From contig SVOJ01000002.1 in assembly GCA_015066385.1 (NCBI GenBank), positions 264,068 to 328,067 on the forward strand: a stretch of DNA of 64,000 nucleotides, written 5' to 3'. Each line of letters begins with the position of its first letter. Position 1 is the stretch's first letter. The notes under the pieces were generated by a model. The model did no database searches. It had not been told where the DNA came from and saw only the letters and a list, made by a program, of their open reading frames with translations. Positions 8,708-17,651 of this stretch are shown here, piece after piece. Source of the DNA: Oscillospiraceae bacterium (GTDB taxonomy: Bacteria > Bacillota > Clostridia > Oscillospirales > Acutalibacteraceae). The position numbers and the translations under genes are program-made.

Positions 8708-9562
8708 TTAACGAACAAATTCTTTTATTTTATCAATCATTGGTTCGGCATCGGCTCTGCCGAGCAGATACACCTGACGAATGACTTCAGGGTCATGTTC
8801 CACTCTGCCGATATGCAGAGGTTTACTCGGACGAATAACCAACACTTCGCCGTTGAGTTCGGCTTGTTTGAGGTCATCCAGCTGGGCATTGTACATGGCG
8901 GGACGTTCCTGCATACACTTCACAATCGGTGCATCCTTGCCGTAACGCAACGGCATTAGTTTTGCAATCGATTCTTTTTCTTTGCGGTAGCCGTCGTGCT
9001 GTGTACAGACAACAACTGCTTTGTTATAGCCCATTTCCAGGAATTTTCTGAACGGAATGGAATCTGCAATACCGCCGTCAAGCAGCAATTGTCCGTCAAT
9101 TTCAACATTGCGGGACACCATCGGCATGGATGCGGATGCACGCACCCATTCAACACCGTTTTCACGCATGGTTTCACATTTATGATAAACAGGTTCCCCC
9201 GTTTTTACATCGGTGCATACACAATAAAATTCGGTTGAGCTGTTTTCAAAGCTCTCATGTGCAAAGGGTACAAGCGAAGCAGGAATATCATAAAAACAAA
9301 ATTCGGCACCGCAGATATCACCTGTTTTAAAAAAAGAACGAAAGCTCATAAAGCGGGGATCTTTGCAGTATTTTACACTGAAACAATAGGAACGACCAGC
9401 CTGTCGGGAAACATAGCTGATGCCGTGAACAGCACCTGCGGAAACACCCATACAACCGTCAAAGTAAATTTCATTTTCAAGCAAAACATCCAACACACCG
9501 GCGGTATAAATACCTCTCGATGCACCGCCTTCCAATACAAGGCCCGTTTTTTTCATTTTCAT
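8708..9562 (-). CDS. Patatin-like phospholipase
   Basis: 284 residues. The oxyanion motif GGASRG (12-17), nucleophile elbow GVSAG (39-43, Ser41) and catalytic DGG (162-164) make the Ser-Asp dyad of patatin-type lipid acyl hydrolases of the bacterial RssA/YlbK-type. No signal peptide, so it acts in the cytoplasm or at the inner face of the membrane. It is 119 bases upstream of the ligase-carrier operon on the same strand but has a promoter of the operon between. Likely releases or remodels acyl chains; the substrate is unknown. Confidence 0.88.
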   Translation of the reverse strand: MKMKKTGLVLEGGASRGIYTAGVLDVLLENEIYFDGCMGVSAGAVHGISYVSRQAGRSYCFSVKYCKDPRFMSFRSFFKTGDICGAEFCFYDIPASLVPFAHESFENSSTEFYCVCTDVKTGEPVYHKCETMRENGVEWVRASASMPMVSRNVEIDGQLLLDGGIADSIPFRKFLEMGYNKAVVVCTQHDGYRKEKESIAKLMPLRYGKDAPIVKCMQERPAMYNAQLDDLKQAELNGEVLVIRPSKPLHIGRVEHDPEVIRQVYLLGRADAEPMIDKIKEFVR

Positions 9563-9669
9563 TTCCCCTTATAATATCTCATTATAAATTAACATAAACA
9601 GAAAGTGAAGTCAACAAAATCAAAAAAATTGCGACAAATAAACGGAATCTGTTGCAGCATGCAAAACAG

Positions 9670-9699
9670 TTGACAGATGAATATAAATGATGATAAAAT
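9670..9699 (+). promoter_or_regulatory. Promoter for the MFS - ATP-grasp - CapA operon
   Basis: TTGACA (9670-9675), 18-base spacer, TAAAAT (9694-9699), about 30 bases upstream of the GTG start at 9730. Confidence 0.65.
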
Positions 9700-9729
9700 A
9701 TAAATTGAAAAACAGGAAGGAGGATACGC

Positions 9730-11007
9730 GTGGCAGACCAAAAATTAAGACTGAACACGGCTCTTGTTGTGCGTATTTCCGTGATTCAGCTCGCAATCGG
9801 TGTATGGGATGAAATTCTCAATTCAACTCTGCAGAATGTACTTGTAATGGGCTTCGGAAAGACAGAAAGCTTCAAAGGCGGCATCATTGCGGCAAGCCAG
9901 TTGTTGACCATGTTGCTTCTGCCTTTGTGGGGCGGTCTTTCCGACCGTTGCAGAGCAAAAAGAGGCAGACGGACACCGTTTATTCTGACAGGCGGTTTTG
10001 CCTGTGCGGCGGTGCTCGGACTTTCCGTGCTTTTTCTCGAAAAAAATTCCCTTTTGCCGTTTCTGGTCTGCTTTTTCCTTTGTGCGATTGCAATTTGCAT
10101 GATGAACCCCGCCGCAACGGCACTTGTTCCCGACCTGACACCGAAACCGCTGAATGCAAATGCAAGTGTCATCAATCGCATTATCTGTTCCTTGGGCGGT
10201 GCGTGGGTCGTGATCCTCATTTTCTTCTTTGACACCGATTTTACGGTTATTTACTTAACGGCGGCCGGTACGATTCTGAACTGCACGCTCTTTTATTTGT
10301 TTGCAGTTCCCGAAAACCGTTTATTGCAAAAACAAAAGGACATTCTTGCTAAATACAACGGCATAACAGACATCACCCAAACGTCCCTGCGTGTGATGTT
10401 CAAAAATTTTTCAAAAGACAAAAAACGTAGTTTTTCGGGTATTCTGGGCGCCAATTTCTTTGCAAAACTGTCTTACTATGCGTTTTCTTCGGCTTATCTC
10501 AATTATGCCGTTACACAGTGGGGCATGAAATATGCACACACATCCCTGCTGACCATTGCGATCTATCTGTCCGGACTTGTCAGCATTCTGCTGACGGCAA
10601 AAATCGCCGCAAAAATGGGCAGAAAACGTACTTTGGTGCTTTCATACGCATTTATGTTGGCAGGATTTTTGCTTGCCGCGGCAACCTCGCGGTTCGGCAT
10701 TATCGCTGTTTTGTCTTTACTGCTCATCGGTATCGGATGGTCCATGGAAAGCGTTCTGCCATTGCCGATGCTTATGGAAATGACCGATACAGGCACGGTA
10801 GGAATTGTGACTTCCGTTTATACCGATTCCTGCAAACTCGGCAGGGTCATAGGGCCGTTTTTGACGGGATTTCTGTTGGACAGCCGCCGATTCGGCTACA
10901 GATCATTATATCCGTTTGCCGCCCTTTCCATTCTGCCCGCATTCGCAACCATGCCGCTGATTCGCCACGGCAATGTTCAATTGCAGGAGGTGCAAGATGA
11001 TAAATAA
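9730..11007 (+). CDS. MFS transporter (GPH/SLC45-like)
   Basis: 425 residues with about 12 hydrophobic segments. The loop motif SDRCRAKRGRRTPFIL after the second membrane segment is typical of the glycoside-pentoside-hexuronide and sucrose-type branch of the major facilitator superfamily. The start is GTG with AAGGAGG spaced well upstream. Its stop overlaps the start of the next gene by 11 bases. In these families the substrates are sugars or glycosides, but its position with ATP-grasp and CapA-type genes leaves export of an envelope precursor open. Confidence 0.82.
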   Translation: MADQKLRLNTALVVRISVIQLAIGVWDEILNSTLQNVLVMGFGKTESFKGGIIAASQLLTMLLLPLWGGLSDRCRAKRGRRTPFILTGGFACAAVLGLSVLFLEKNSLLPFLVCFFLCAIAICMMNPAATALVPDLTPKPLNANASVINRIICSLGGAWVVILIFFFDTDFTVIYLTAAGTILNCTLFYLFAVPENRLLQKQKDILAKYNGITDITQTSLRVMFKNFSKDKKRSFSGILGANFFAKLSYYAFSSAYLNYAVTQWGMKYAHTSLLTIAIYLSGLVSILLTAKIAAKMGRKRTLVLSYAFMLAGFLLAAATSRFGIIAVLSLLLIGIGWSMESVLPLPMLMEMTDTGTVGIVTSVYTDSCKLGRVIGPFLTGFLLDSRRFGYRSLYPFAALSILPAFATMPLIRHGNVQLQEVQDDK

Positions 11008-12025
11008 ACTGTATCATTATTTTTCGGAAAAAGCATTTATATACCGTTTTACGGTCATTGCATCGGTTTTCCGATTCAACAAACAGATGCAGAGTCGCCG
11101 AATTGACAAACAACACATATCCTACCGTCATTATCTGCACACATTTTGCCTTGTCCGTTGCACGCTCAGCGAATACATGGACTATGAACTGTTTTTAAAA
11201 ACCGATGAAGAAATCCGCACCTATCTTACCATGTACAACAAGCACCGTATTCTTTCGCTTTTGGGTGACCGCCATGCGGCACTGACAATTACAGGCTGCA
11301 AGCACGGTTTCAACAAAAAATATGCTTCTTTTCTCGGAAGAGAATGGATTGCTGTTTCGTTTTGCACGCAAGAAGAATTTCTGCAATTCATCAAAAAACA
11401 CAAGCAAGTCATTTTTAAGCGTCCCGATGCGTTTCAGGGCAACGGAATTGAGCGGTTTGTTTACACGGATGACAACACCGCCCTCAATAAGTATGAACTG
11501 TTGAAAAAAGAAAATGCACTCGTTGAAGAAGTGCTTGTGCAACATGAAAAAATTGCCGCCTTCAACCCGCAGACGGTCAATACACTGCGCGTTTCCACAT
11601 TGTGCATCAACGGACATGTACATCTGATCGGTGCTTGTTTCAAAACGGGCAACGGCAATTCGTCGGTTGACAATCTCGTCAAAGGCGGTGTCGGTTGCGG
11701 TATGGATGCAGACACGGGTTGTATCATAACAGACGGCTTTGACCACGACCTGAACACCGTTATAAACCATCCTGTCAGCGGTTGCACATTCAAAAATTTC
11801 CGCATTCCGAACTGGCAAGCAGTCAAAGAAACCGTACAGAAAGCCGCCGTATTCTGCGAACAAAACGGTGACGGTCACTTCATCGGATGGGATGTTGCCG
11901 TCACACCCGACGGGGCCGCCATTATTGAAGGAAACTGGAATCAGGGGCTGACACTCATTCAGAACAGACAAAGCGGAAAAGCCGCCGTCATTGAATCCGT
12001 TTTAAAAGAAGAAGGAATTTTATGA
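10997..12025 (+). CDS. Sugar-transfer-associated ATP-grasp protein (1)
   Basis: 342 residues from the ATG at 10997, chosen because AGGAGG lies six bases upstream; it overlaps the MFS gene by 11 bases. Motifs include a central IFKRPDAFQGNGI lysine loop, NTLRVSTL, and the C-terminal GWDVAVTPDG...IIEGN, which carries the Mg-binding Glu and Asn of ATP-grasp enzymes. This matches the ATP-grasp family found beside sugar and polysaccharide transfer genes. Such enzymes join a carboxylate to an amine or similar group using ATP. The partner molecules are unknown. A second member lies at 13204-14295. Confidence 0.8.
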   Translation: MINKLYHYFSEKAFIYRFTVIASVFRFNKQMQSRRIDKQHISYRHYLHTFCLVRCTLSEYMDYELFLKTDEEIRTYLTMYNKHRILSLLGDRHAALTITGCKHGFNKKYASFLGREWIAVSFCTQEEFLQFIKKHKQVIFKRPDAFQGNGIERFVYTDDNTALNKYELLKKENALVEEVLVQHEKIAAFNPQTVNTLRVSTLCINGHVHLIGACFKTGNGNSSVDNLVKGGVGCGMDADTGCIITDGFDHDLNTVINHPVSGCTFKNFRIPNWQAVKETVQKAAVFCEQNGDGHFIGWDVAVTPDGAAIIEGNWNQGLTLIQNRQSGKAAVIESVLKEEGIL

Positions 12026-13164
12026 AGCAGTTTTTGCAGATCTTTTTTCTGCTTTTAAAAAACTTAACAGCACGCATTACAGACAAGCCGATGCGATTAC
12101 ATCTGCCTGTCAAAACACATAAAACGGTGAATTCACCGTCTGTTGAAAGTCGATTCAAGCAAACCGAAGCCGGTGTATTTTCCAACGGCAGAATAAGTAA
12201 AAAAGCGACTGTTTTACTGGCAGGCGATCTGTTGTGCCAACGAAAACAGCAAAATGCATACCGCAAAGAAGACGGAAGTTTCGATTTTTCGGAAATGTTC
12301 GAACCTGTTGAAAAACGTTTTAAAGAAGCTGACCTTGTTGTGGGCAATCTCGAAACCATTTGCAATACAGGTCTTGCATACATGCATGAAAGTATCACAG
12401 CGGACGGACTTCCCTTTTTGAATGCACCGCCGCAGTTTCTTACTGCTTTAAAACAAGCGGGATTTGATGCCGTTTGCTCTGCCAACAATCACAATTGTGA
12501 CGGTGGCACACAGGGACTAAAAGCAACTTTACAAGAACTGAAAAAGGCAGATTTACCCGTTACGGGTATTTTTGAAAATGAGAACACAAAGCGGTATTTG
12601 CTGTTCGATGTAAACGGAATCCGCGTTGCACTGCTGGCATATGCAACATTTTATAACTTCAAAAGTGCGGCTATTGCAAATAAAGAAATGCTCAATCTGT
12701 ATTCCGAAGCGAAAGCAAAAAAAGATATTGCAGATGCAAAAAAAGACGAGGCACAGTTTGTGATTAGTTACATCCATTGGGGTACGGAATACACGCACAA
12801 AGTAAGCCGCAAACAAAAACAAATTGCCAAAGAACTGGCAAATGCCGGCTGTGATTTCATTGCAGGCTCCCATTCGCACGTTCTGCAACCGTTTGATGTT
12901 GTAAACGGTGTTCCCTGTTTATATTCGTTCGGCAATTTCATTTCGTCACAATCAAAAGAAGGCACACGCGAAACGGTCATTGTGCAACTGCAGTTAAAAG
13001 AAGAAAACGGCAAAGTGCATCTTGCTGATTTAAGTGCTGTTCCATGCAAAACAAGCGTTGCACAGGATGAATCCGAATTCAGTGCAGAAGCGCTTGACCG
13101 AAAGAATGATACAGATATATTTGAGCAAATCAAAAAAGTGCTCGGGAACAAAATCAAATTATAA
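12022..13164 (+). CDS. CapA-family protein (poly-gamma-glutamate-type metallophosphoesterase)
   Basis: 380 residues. Family motifs in order: LLAGDLLC, VVGNLET, SANNHNCDGG, HWGTEYT, AGSHSHVLQP and YSFGNFISS, the metal-binding residues of the CapA/PgsA calcineurin-like fold. No clear signal peptide or membrane anchor is visible in the first 50 residues, unlike most capsule PgsA proteins, so it may act in the cytoplasm. The start overlaps the ATP-grasp stop by four bases (ATGA). Coupling with an ATP-grasp ligase recalls capsule or amide-linked polymer assembly; the product is unknown. Confidence 0.85.
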   Translation: MKQFLQIFFLLLKNLTARITDKPMRLHLPVKTHKTVNSPSVESRFKQTEAGVFSNGRISKKATVLLAGDLLCQRKQQNAYRKEDGSFDFSEMFEPVEKRFKEADLVVGNLETICNTGLAYMHESITADGLPFLNAPPQFLTALKQAGFDAVCSANNHNCDGGTQGLKATLQELKKADLPVTGIFENENTKRYLLFDVNGIRVALLAYATFYNFKSAAIANKEMLNLYSEAKAKKDIADAKKDEAQFVISYIHWGTEYTHKVSRKQKQIAKELANAGCDFIAGSHSHVLQPFDVVNGVPCLYSFGNFISSQSKEGTRETVIVQLQLKEENGKVHLADLSAVPCKTSVAQDESEFSAEALDRKNDTDIFEQIKKVLGNKIKL

Positions 13165-13167
13165 TGC

Positions 13168-13199
13168 AAAGAGAGAAGCCGCCATCGACTTCTCTCTTT
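13168..13199. terminator. Bidirectional terminator between convergent genes
   Basis: Eleven-base perfect stem (13168-13178 with 13189-13199) and 10-base loop, four bases after the CapA stop and five before the ATP-grasp 2 stop. A/T runs on both sides serve both strands. Confidence 0.85.
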
Positions 13200-13203
13200 T
13201 GTA

Positions 13204-14295
13204 TTATTTACACATTTTTACAAGTTCGTCCATTTCTGCTTTTTTACCTACTCGGTCGCAGATCTGACCGACCAAAAACTGTGCTCTTGCGTTGCCTTCA
13301 ATAAGCACCCAACCGTTTTCGCTGAGTGCCAGATCCCAGCCTGTGTAGCGGTTTTCGGGGCAGGACAAAGCGAGTTTTGTTGCGGTTTCCACTGCTTTTT
13401 CCCATTCGGGGATCACAAGGCCGTCGAAGACGATTCTGCTGTCGGGGTGCGCGGAAAATGCGTGGTTCATTTCATCCCTTGCGGTGTGGAAAACCTTGCC
13501 TGTTGCGGCATCGACCTGCACAAGCAGTCCACCCGAACCTGCATTGTCCACAATACTTCCCTTTCTTCCGACACGCAGACACGGGTAAAAAATATGAACT
13601 TTATACTCCTCGGGTGTTTTGCCTGTCAGCACCGTGGGAATGCGTACGGTGTTCAGAGAGCTTGCATTAAGAGACGCAAAAAACGGATGCTGAACCACAA
13701 ATTCTTCACACAGGAATTTGCCGTCTTTCAGCAAACGGTCAAACAGGTTTTTGGGGTCGGTCTGTTCGTCTGTTTCGAGCAATTCAACCCCGTTGCCGAA
13801 GTAGGAATCCACGGGCTTTTTGATAAATTTTTTATGCTTTTGCACAAATGCGGCAAATGATTCAAAATCATTCTGTGTTTTGCAGAAAACGACTTCGCGA
13901 TTATAAAACGGCTGTAACTTCTGATATGTTTTCCATTTGTCGTCAAATTGCTTCATACCCTTGATGGTATTGAGTTTGTTGTAATAAGAAAACCGCTGTG
14001 TTTCGTTGATGAACGCATCTTTATAGGAACGATCTTTGCCGTAAAAATCGTAATAGAAATACTCATCAAAATGTGTGCCGTGCAACCAGAATTCCCGCTC
14101 CATATCTTTGAGGATTTTGTCTTTTTCATCACTCGGATATCCGGATGTCGGGAAGAATTTTTCAAGATAATCCTCGGGTTCGTTTTTGAGAATACGGTAA
14201 AACAGCATGTTATAAAACGGAATGCGAGAATAAATGCCCAGAATGAATCCGGGCACTTTTGAATATCGTATACTGATTTTAGCCAATTGAATCAC
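13204..14295 (-). CDS. Sugar-transfer-associated ATP-grasp protein (2)
   Basis: 363 residues. It shares the plan of the first ATP-grasp gene: FIKKPVDSYFGNGVELL, NTVRIPT and the C-terminal GWDLALSENGWVLIEGNA. The start is GTG at 14295, five bases after the stop of the GH3-type gene. An alternative TTG at 14286 has better spacing from AAAGG. Being the second gene of a two-gene operon with an acyl-adenylating GH3 enzyme, it may ligate the activated acid or its conjugate. That is inference. Confidence 0.8.
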   Translation of the reverse strand: MIQLAKISIRYSKVPGFILGIYSRIPFYNMLFYRILKNEPEDYLEKFFPTSGYPSDEKDKILKDMEREFWLHGTHFDEYFYYDFYGKDRSYKDAFINETQRFSYYNKLNTIKGMKQFDDKWKTYQKLQPFYNREVVFCKTQNDFESFAAFVQKHKKFIKKPVDSYFGNGVELLETDEQTDPKNLFDRLLKDGKFLCEEFVVQHPFFASLNASSLNTVRIPTVLTGKTPEEYKVHIFYPCLRVGRKGSIVDNAGSGGLLVQVDAATGKVFHTARDEMNHAFSAHPDSRIVFDGLVIPEWEKAVETATKLALSCPENRYTGWDLALSENGWVLIEGNARAQFLVGQICDRVGKKAEMDELVKMCK

Positions 14296-14300
14296 GCCTT

Positions 14301-15992
14301 TCAGTGCGTAATATGCGAAAGAAAAAATTCCTGTCGTTCATTCGTATTGAGGATGGTCACGGGTTTGACCTGACTGATATTGATTCCCTGCTGACGCAAC
14401 GAATCCGTGTAAGCATCAAAGGTGCCTTTTTGCAGAAGATGCACCTGCGTTTTACCGAGCACATCTTCACGGCGGCGCACATCAATGTAGAGATTCGAGT
14501 CACAAAATGCTTTGTCGAGCGCATCGGCAAGCAAGGTCAGATCAACATCCGAGTCATCTTTCGGTTCAATGAGAATGTTGTAATACGGCAACTTCCCGTC
14601 TTCCATACTGCCGTAAGCACAGAAGCGGCTGTAAGGCAAACCGACCTGCGTGCAGGCTTTTTCAACTGCCCAGTCGAGCATCTGCTGGGTGGTCTTTTCC
14701 CCCGTAATGTTCAGAACAAGGTTGCTTCGGTACAAAAATTCCACTTTCGGAGTTTTCTGATAAAATCCCGTTACACGCACCACATCATACATGCGGTAGC
14801 GGTAAAGACCTGCAAGGTTGGTGATGATCACTTCATACTCCTTGCCGACTTCGAGCTGATCCATCAGAAGCGGTCTTGTTCCTGCGGGGGCATCCACGGG
14901 CAGGAATTCAAACAAACAGCTTTTGGGCAACAAAACGGCATCAAGTGCACTCATTTCCAAAGGCATCGCCATCAGGGATTCACTTGCGGCATAGCCAGTG
15001 TTATTAAACGGCAGGTCGCCGCAATATTTTTTCAGTTTCCCGGCATACACAGCGAGTGAACCGCCGCGCATGGCAGATGTCCATGCAAGATCGGGCCAGA
15101 TGCGCGGACCGATGGGAGTATCAAAACCTTTTTCAAATTCCGCACGAAGCTGAGCGGCTCTCTGCGGATTCGGTCTGCACTTTTTAAGAAGTTGTTTGCG
15201 AAGCTCTTCGGGACAACGCACGCTTTCGCTGATAGTGCCCTTTTCAATATCCTCCACAAGCACCTGCCAGTTCTTTTCAAGATATTCAAACATGCTTACA
15301 AGATACATCACAAGTGCCGCAGTCAACGCCGTTACAGAGGGGTTTTCCAAAGCAAAGCGCAGTTTCAGATAATTCATGTCCGTTTCTTCCGGCTGTTCGG
15401 GATAGAGAATCGCTTTGGGGGTAACGGAAAAGAACTGTGCAATGGGGCGAAGCAGATTGAACGGGATGGCAGAAAGACAACTTGCTTTGTTTCCGTTCGG
15501 CAGGTCGCGGTTAATGACCTCAATGGTTAAAAACGAATGCTGTCCGGGCATGGGAAGGCCTTGTTTTTTATAATAATTGAGCGTTGCCGCAAGCGGTGCA
15601 CAAAAGCCCATGATCTGAAAATTCCAGACGGCTTTTCCGCACAAGGGAATCAGTTTCGGTTTGCCGGCACTGCCCGAGGTCTGAATATAATTCTTGATTT
15701 TTTTGTATGTAATAAGGTTCTGCTCCCCGGCGATCATGCGGTCAATAAAAGGCTCATAATCGTCATAATCGGTTATGGGAACATTATCCTGATATTCTTC
15801 AAATGTGGTAATGTCTTTGAAATTATACTTTTTGCCGTATTCCGTATCGGCATTCTTTTTCATCAAAGACAAAAGAAGTTGCTGTTGATTGGGCATGGGG
15901 TCAGCCGTGTAGCGGGATGAAATCGTATAAACAAGATTGCCCAGCAAGCCGCCGAATTGCGAGGTTTTACGCCAAAAAAAATCGCTGCCCAT
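14301..15992 (-). CDS. GH3 (auxin-responsive GH3-fold) acyl-adenylating amide synthetase
   Basis: 563 residues from the ATG at 15992; GGAGG lies upstream of that codon, while the ATG at 16016 has no ribosome binding site. The ATP loop QTSGSAGKPKLIP, the middle-region YAASE and VGKEYEVIITNLAGLYRYRMYDVVRV stretch (quoted in part: NLAGLYRYRMYDV) match the plant JAR1/GH3 family and its bacterial relatives. In plants these adenylate a carboxylic acid hormone and conjugate it to an amino acid. In bacteria the substrates are mostly unknown. It faces the flavoprotein gene across a shared promoter region. Confidence 0.87.
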   Translation of the reverse strand: MGSDFFWRKTSQFGGLLGNLVYTISSRYTADPMPNQQQLLLSLMKKNADTEYGKKYNFKDITTFEEYQDNVPITDYDDYEPFIDRMIAGEQNLITYKKIKNYIQTSGSAGKPKLIPLCGKAVWNFQIMGFCAPLAATLNYYKKQGLPMPGQHSFLTIEVINRDLPNGNKASCLSAIPFNLLRPIAQFFSVTPKAILYPEQPEETDMNYLKLRFALENPSVTALTAALVMYLVSMFEYLEKNWQVLVEDIEKGTISESVRCPEELRKQLLKKCRPNPQRAAQLRAEFEKGFDTPIGPRIWPDLAWTSAMRGGSLAVYAGKLKKYCGDLPFNNTGYAASESLMAMPLEMSALDAVLLPKSCLFEFLPVDAPAGTRPLLMDQLEVGKEYEVIITNLAGLYRYRMYDVVRVTGFYQKTPKVEFLYRSNLVLNITGEKTTQQMLDWAVEKACTQVGLPYSRFCAYGSMEDGKLPYYNILIEPKDDSDVDLTLLADALDKAFCDSNLYIDVRRREDVLGKTQVHLLQKGTFDAYTDSLRQQGINISQVKPVTILNTNERQEFFLSHITH

Positions 15993-16034
15993 CTTTTCAA
16001 CTCCTCCTATACACATAATTACTTATTATTTATA

Positions 16035-16063
16035 AGTTTAACACATTGTATTTTAAAATGCAA
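16035..16063 (-). promoter_or_regulatory. Promoter of the GH3 - ATP-grasp operon
   Basis: Minus strand TTGCAT (16058-16063), 17-base spacer, TAAACT (16035-16040), about 40 bases upstream of the ATG at 15992. Confidence 0.55.
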
Positions 16064-16137
16064 TGTTTAAAACAAACATAATTTATGCAAATGTTTCAAT
16101 GCAACACAAACAAACAAAAATGTTTACAAATAAGCGG

Positions 16138-16167
16138 TTGCAAGTGCAGAAAAACGTGTGATATAAT
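16138..16167 (+). promoter_or_regulatory. Promoter of the flavoprotein gene
   Basis: TTGCAA (16138-16143), 18-base spacer, TATAAT (16162-16167), 34 bases upstream of the ATG at 16202. It diverges from the GH3 promoter. Confidence 0.65.
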
Positions 16168-16201
16168 GAAAGTAACATAAAATGACAAAGGGGATACAGC
16201 T

Positions 16202-17602
16202 ATGAATCAATATGATATTCTCATTGCAGGCGCATCCACAACCGGCAGTTGGTTTGCTCGCAAAATGGCTGAACAAGGATTCAAGGTTCTGCTGATTGAA
16301 AAAGAAGAGCAGAACGATGTGAACCGTGATTATGACATTATCCATTTCGGCAAGGAAGACATGGAAAAGTTCGGCATGGAAATTCCCGCTGTTACGGACA
16401 AAGACTGGGGATTCACCTTTGCATCATCCGTTATCTACTCCCCTTACGGCAATCATCCCAAGATCGGCACACCTGCTCCCGTTGTCGGTGTACACAAACA
16501 TGACTACATCATGCGCATGAACGAACAGGCAAAGAAAGCAGGTGCTGAAATTATTTACGGTGCGGCTTTTGACGATTTTATCTATGATGCAAACAAACGA
16601 ATCATCGGCGCAACTTACAACACCAAAGACGGCAAAAAGGAAGCGTATGCAAAACTTGTTGCCGACTGCACGGGCATTCCCTCGGCTGCAAGAACAAAGC
16701 TTCCCGACACCTCGGTGGTTGAAAACTTCAAACTGACAAACAAGGATATTTTCTTTGTTGTGCTGTATTATGCCGAATACGAAGACAAGAACTTCAAACC
16801 CCGTTCTTTGGACGGATTCTGCATGCAATACAAAGCATGGTCGGCTCCGTCGGGCAATGAGCGCGGTGCAATTTTGGGCATCGGCGCAGGTTACGGCTAT
16901 GACTATGCCGAAGAAGTGTTCAAGGATTATATCAAAAACATCAAAAGACCCGCTTACAGGGTTGAAAAAGTGGAAAAAGGCATGACACCTTATCACCGTA
17001 CACTGTATTCCTGCGTGGATGACTCCTTTATTGCCATGGGTGATGCCGCATTCTTAACCAAACCCACCTGCGGAGAAGGTGTGACATCCTCTCTTGTGCA
17101 AGCTGAAATTGCGGTGGATGTCATTTCAAAACTGCTCAAAGAAAACAAAGATCTTACAAAAGAAGCCCTTTGGCCCATCAACTGCCGTTACATGAAGGCA
17201 CAGGGTAAGGATTTTGATTCACTTCGTCCGTTGCTGTTCGGCGTCATTTCTGCCGATTACAATGAAGCGGAGTATCTGTTCGCCAATGATTGCATTTTCA
17301 GCACCAAGATTTTAGGTGGTATGGGAGAAGAACTTGACCTCACCGCAGGCGACATTGCCAAAATGCTCGCTGTGATCACCAAAGGCATTGCCACGAAAAA
17401 ACTTCGCACCGAAACCGTAGGCAAGATCGTAAAAGGTCTGCTGCAAAGCGGAAAAGTCGGAAAATTGTACGACAATTACCCTGCCACCCCTATGGATTTT
17501 GCAGAATGGAAAAAACAAGCAGATGCACTGTGGGATGAAATCGGCGGCATGGCTGACACCTGCGACCCTGTATTACTTAAGAAATTAGGATACGAAAAGT
17601 AA
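16202..17602 (+). CDS. FAD-dependent oxidoreductase, geranylgeranyl-reductase-like
   Basis: 466 residues. The N-terminal dinucleotide fold GASTTG (10-15) ends in IEKE, and the second FAD motif is MGDAAFLTKPTCGEGVTSS. Both are typical of the geranylgeranyl reductase and p-hydroxybenzoate hydroxylase superfamily. Such enzymes reduce isoprenoid chains or hydroxylate substrates bound at the membrane. The C-terminal 130 residues are helical and without a recognised domain. Divergent from the GH3 operon and close to the acyl-ligase cluster, so a lipid tailoring role is plausible but unproven. It is monocistronic with its own terminator. Confidence 0.78.
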   Translation: MNQYDILIAGASTTGSWFARKMAEQGFKVLLIEKEEQNDVNRDYDIIHFGKEDMEKFGMEIPAVTDKDWGFTFASSVIYSPYGNHPKIGTPAPVVGVHKHDYIMRMNEQAKKAGAEIIYGAAFDDFIYDANKRIIGATYNTKDGKKEAYAKLVADCTGIPSAARTKLPDTSVVENFKLTNKDIFFVVLYYAEYEDKNFKPRSLDGFCMQYKAWSAPSGNERGAILGIGAGYGYDYAEEVFKDYIKNIKRPAYRVEKVEKGMTPYHRTLYSCVDDSFIAMGDAAFLTKPTCGEGVTSSLVQAEIAVDVISKLLKENKDLTKEALWPINCRYMKAQGKDFDSLRPLLFGVISADYNEAEYLFANDCIFSTKILGGMGEELDLTAGDIAKMLAVITKGIATKKLRTETVGKIVKGLLQSGKVGKLYDNYPATPMDFAEWKKQADALWDEIGGMADTCDPVLLKKLGYEK

Positions 17603-17613
17603 AATTGCTTACA

Positions 17614-17650
17614 ACAGACCCACCGTATAATTCGGTGGGTCTGTGTTTTA
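17614..17650. terminator. Bidirectional terminator
   Basis: Twelve-base perfect stem (17614-17625 with 17633-17644), seven-base loop, then GTTTTA. It separates the flavoprotein from the convergent metallophosphoesterase. Confidence 0.85.
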
Positions 17651-17651
17651 C

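Noticed and set aside
14301..15992. GH3 gene as a glycoside hydrolase family 3 enzyme
   Set aside because: The name clash is misleading. This protein has the ATP loop of the auxin-conjugase GH3 family; the true family 3 glycosidase is at 46550-49156.
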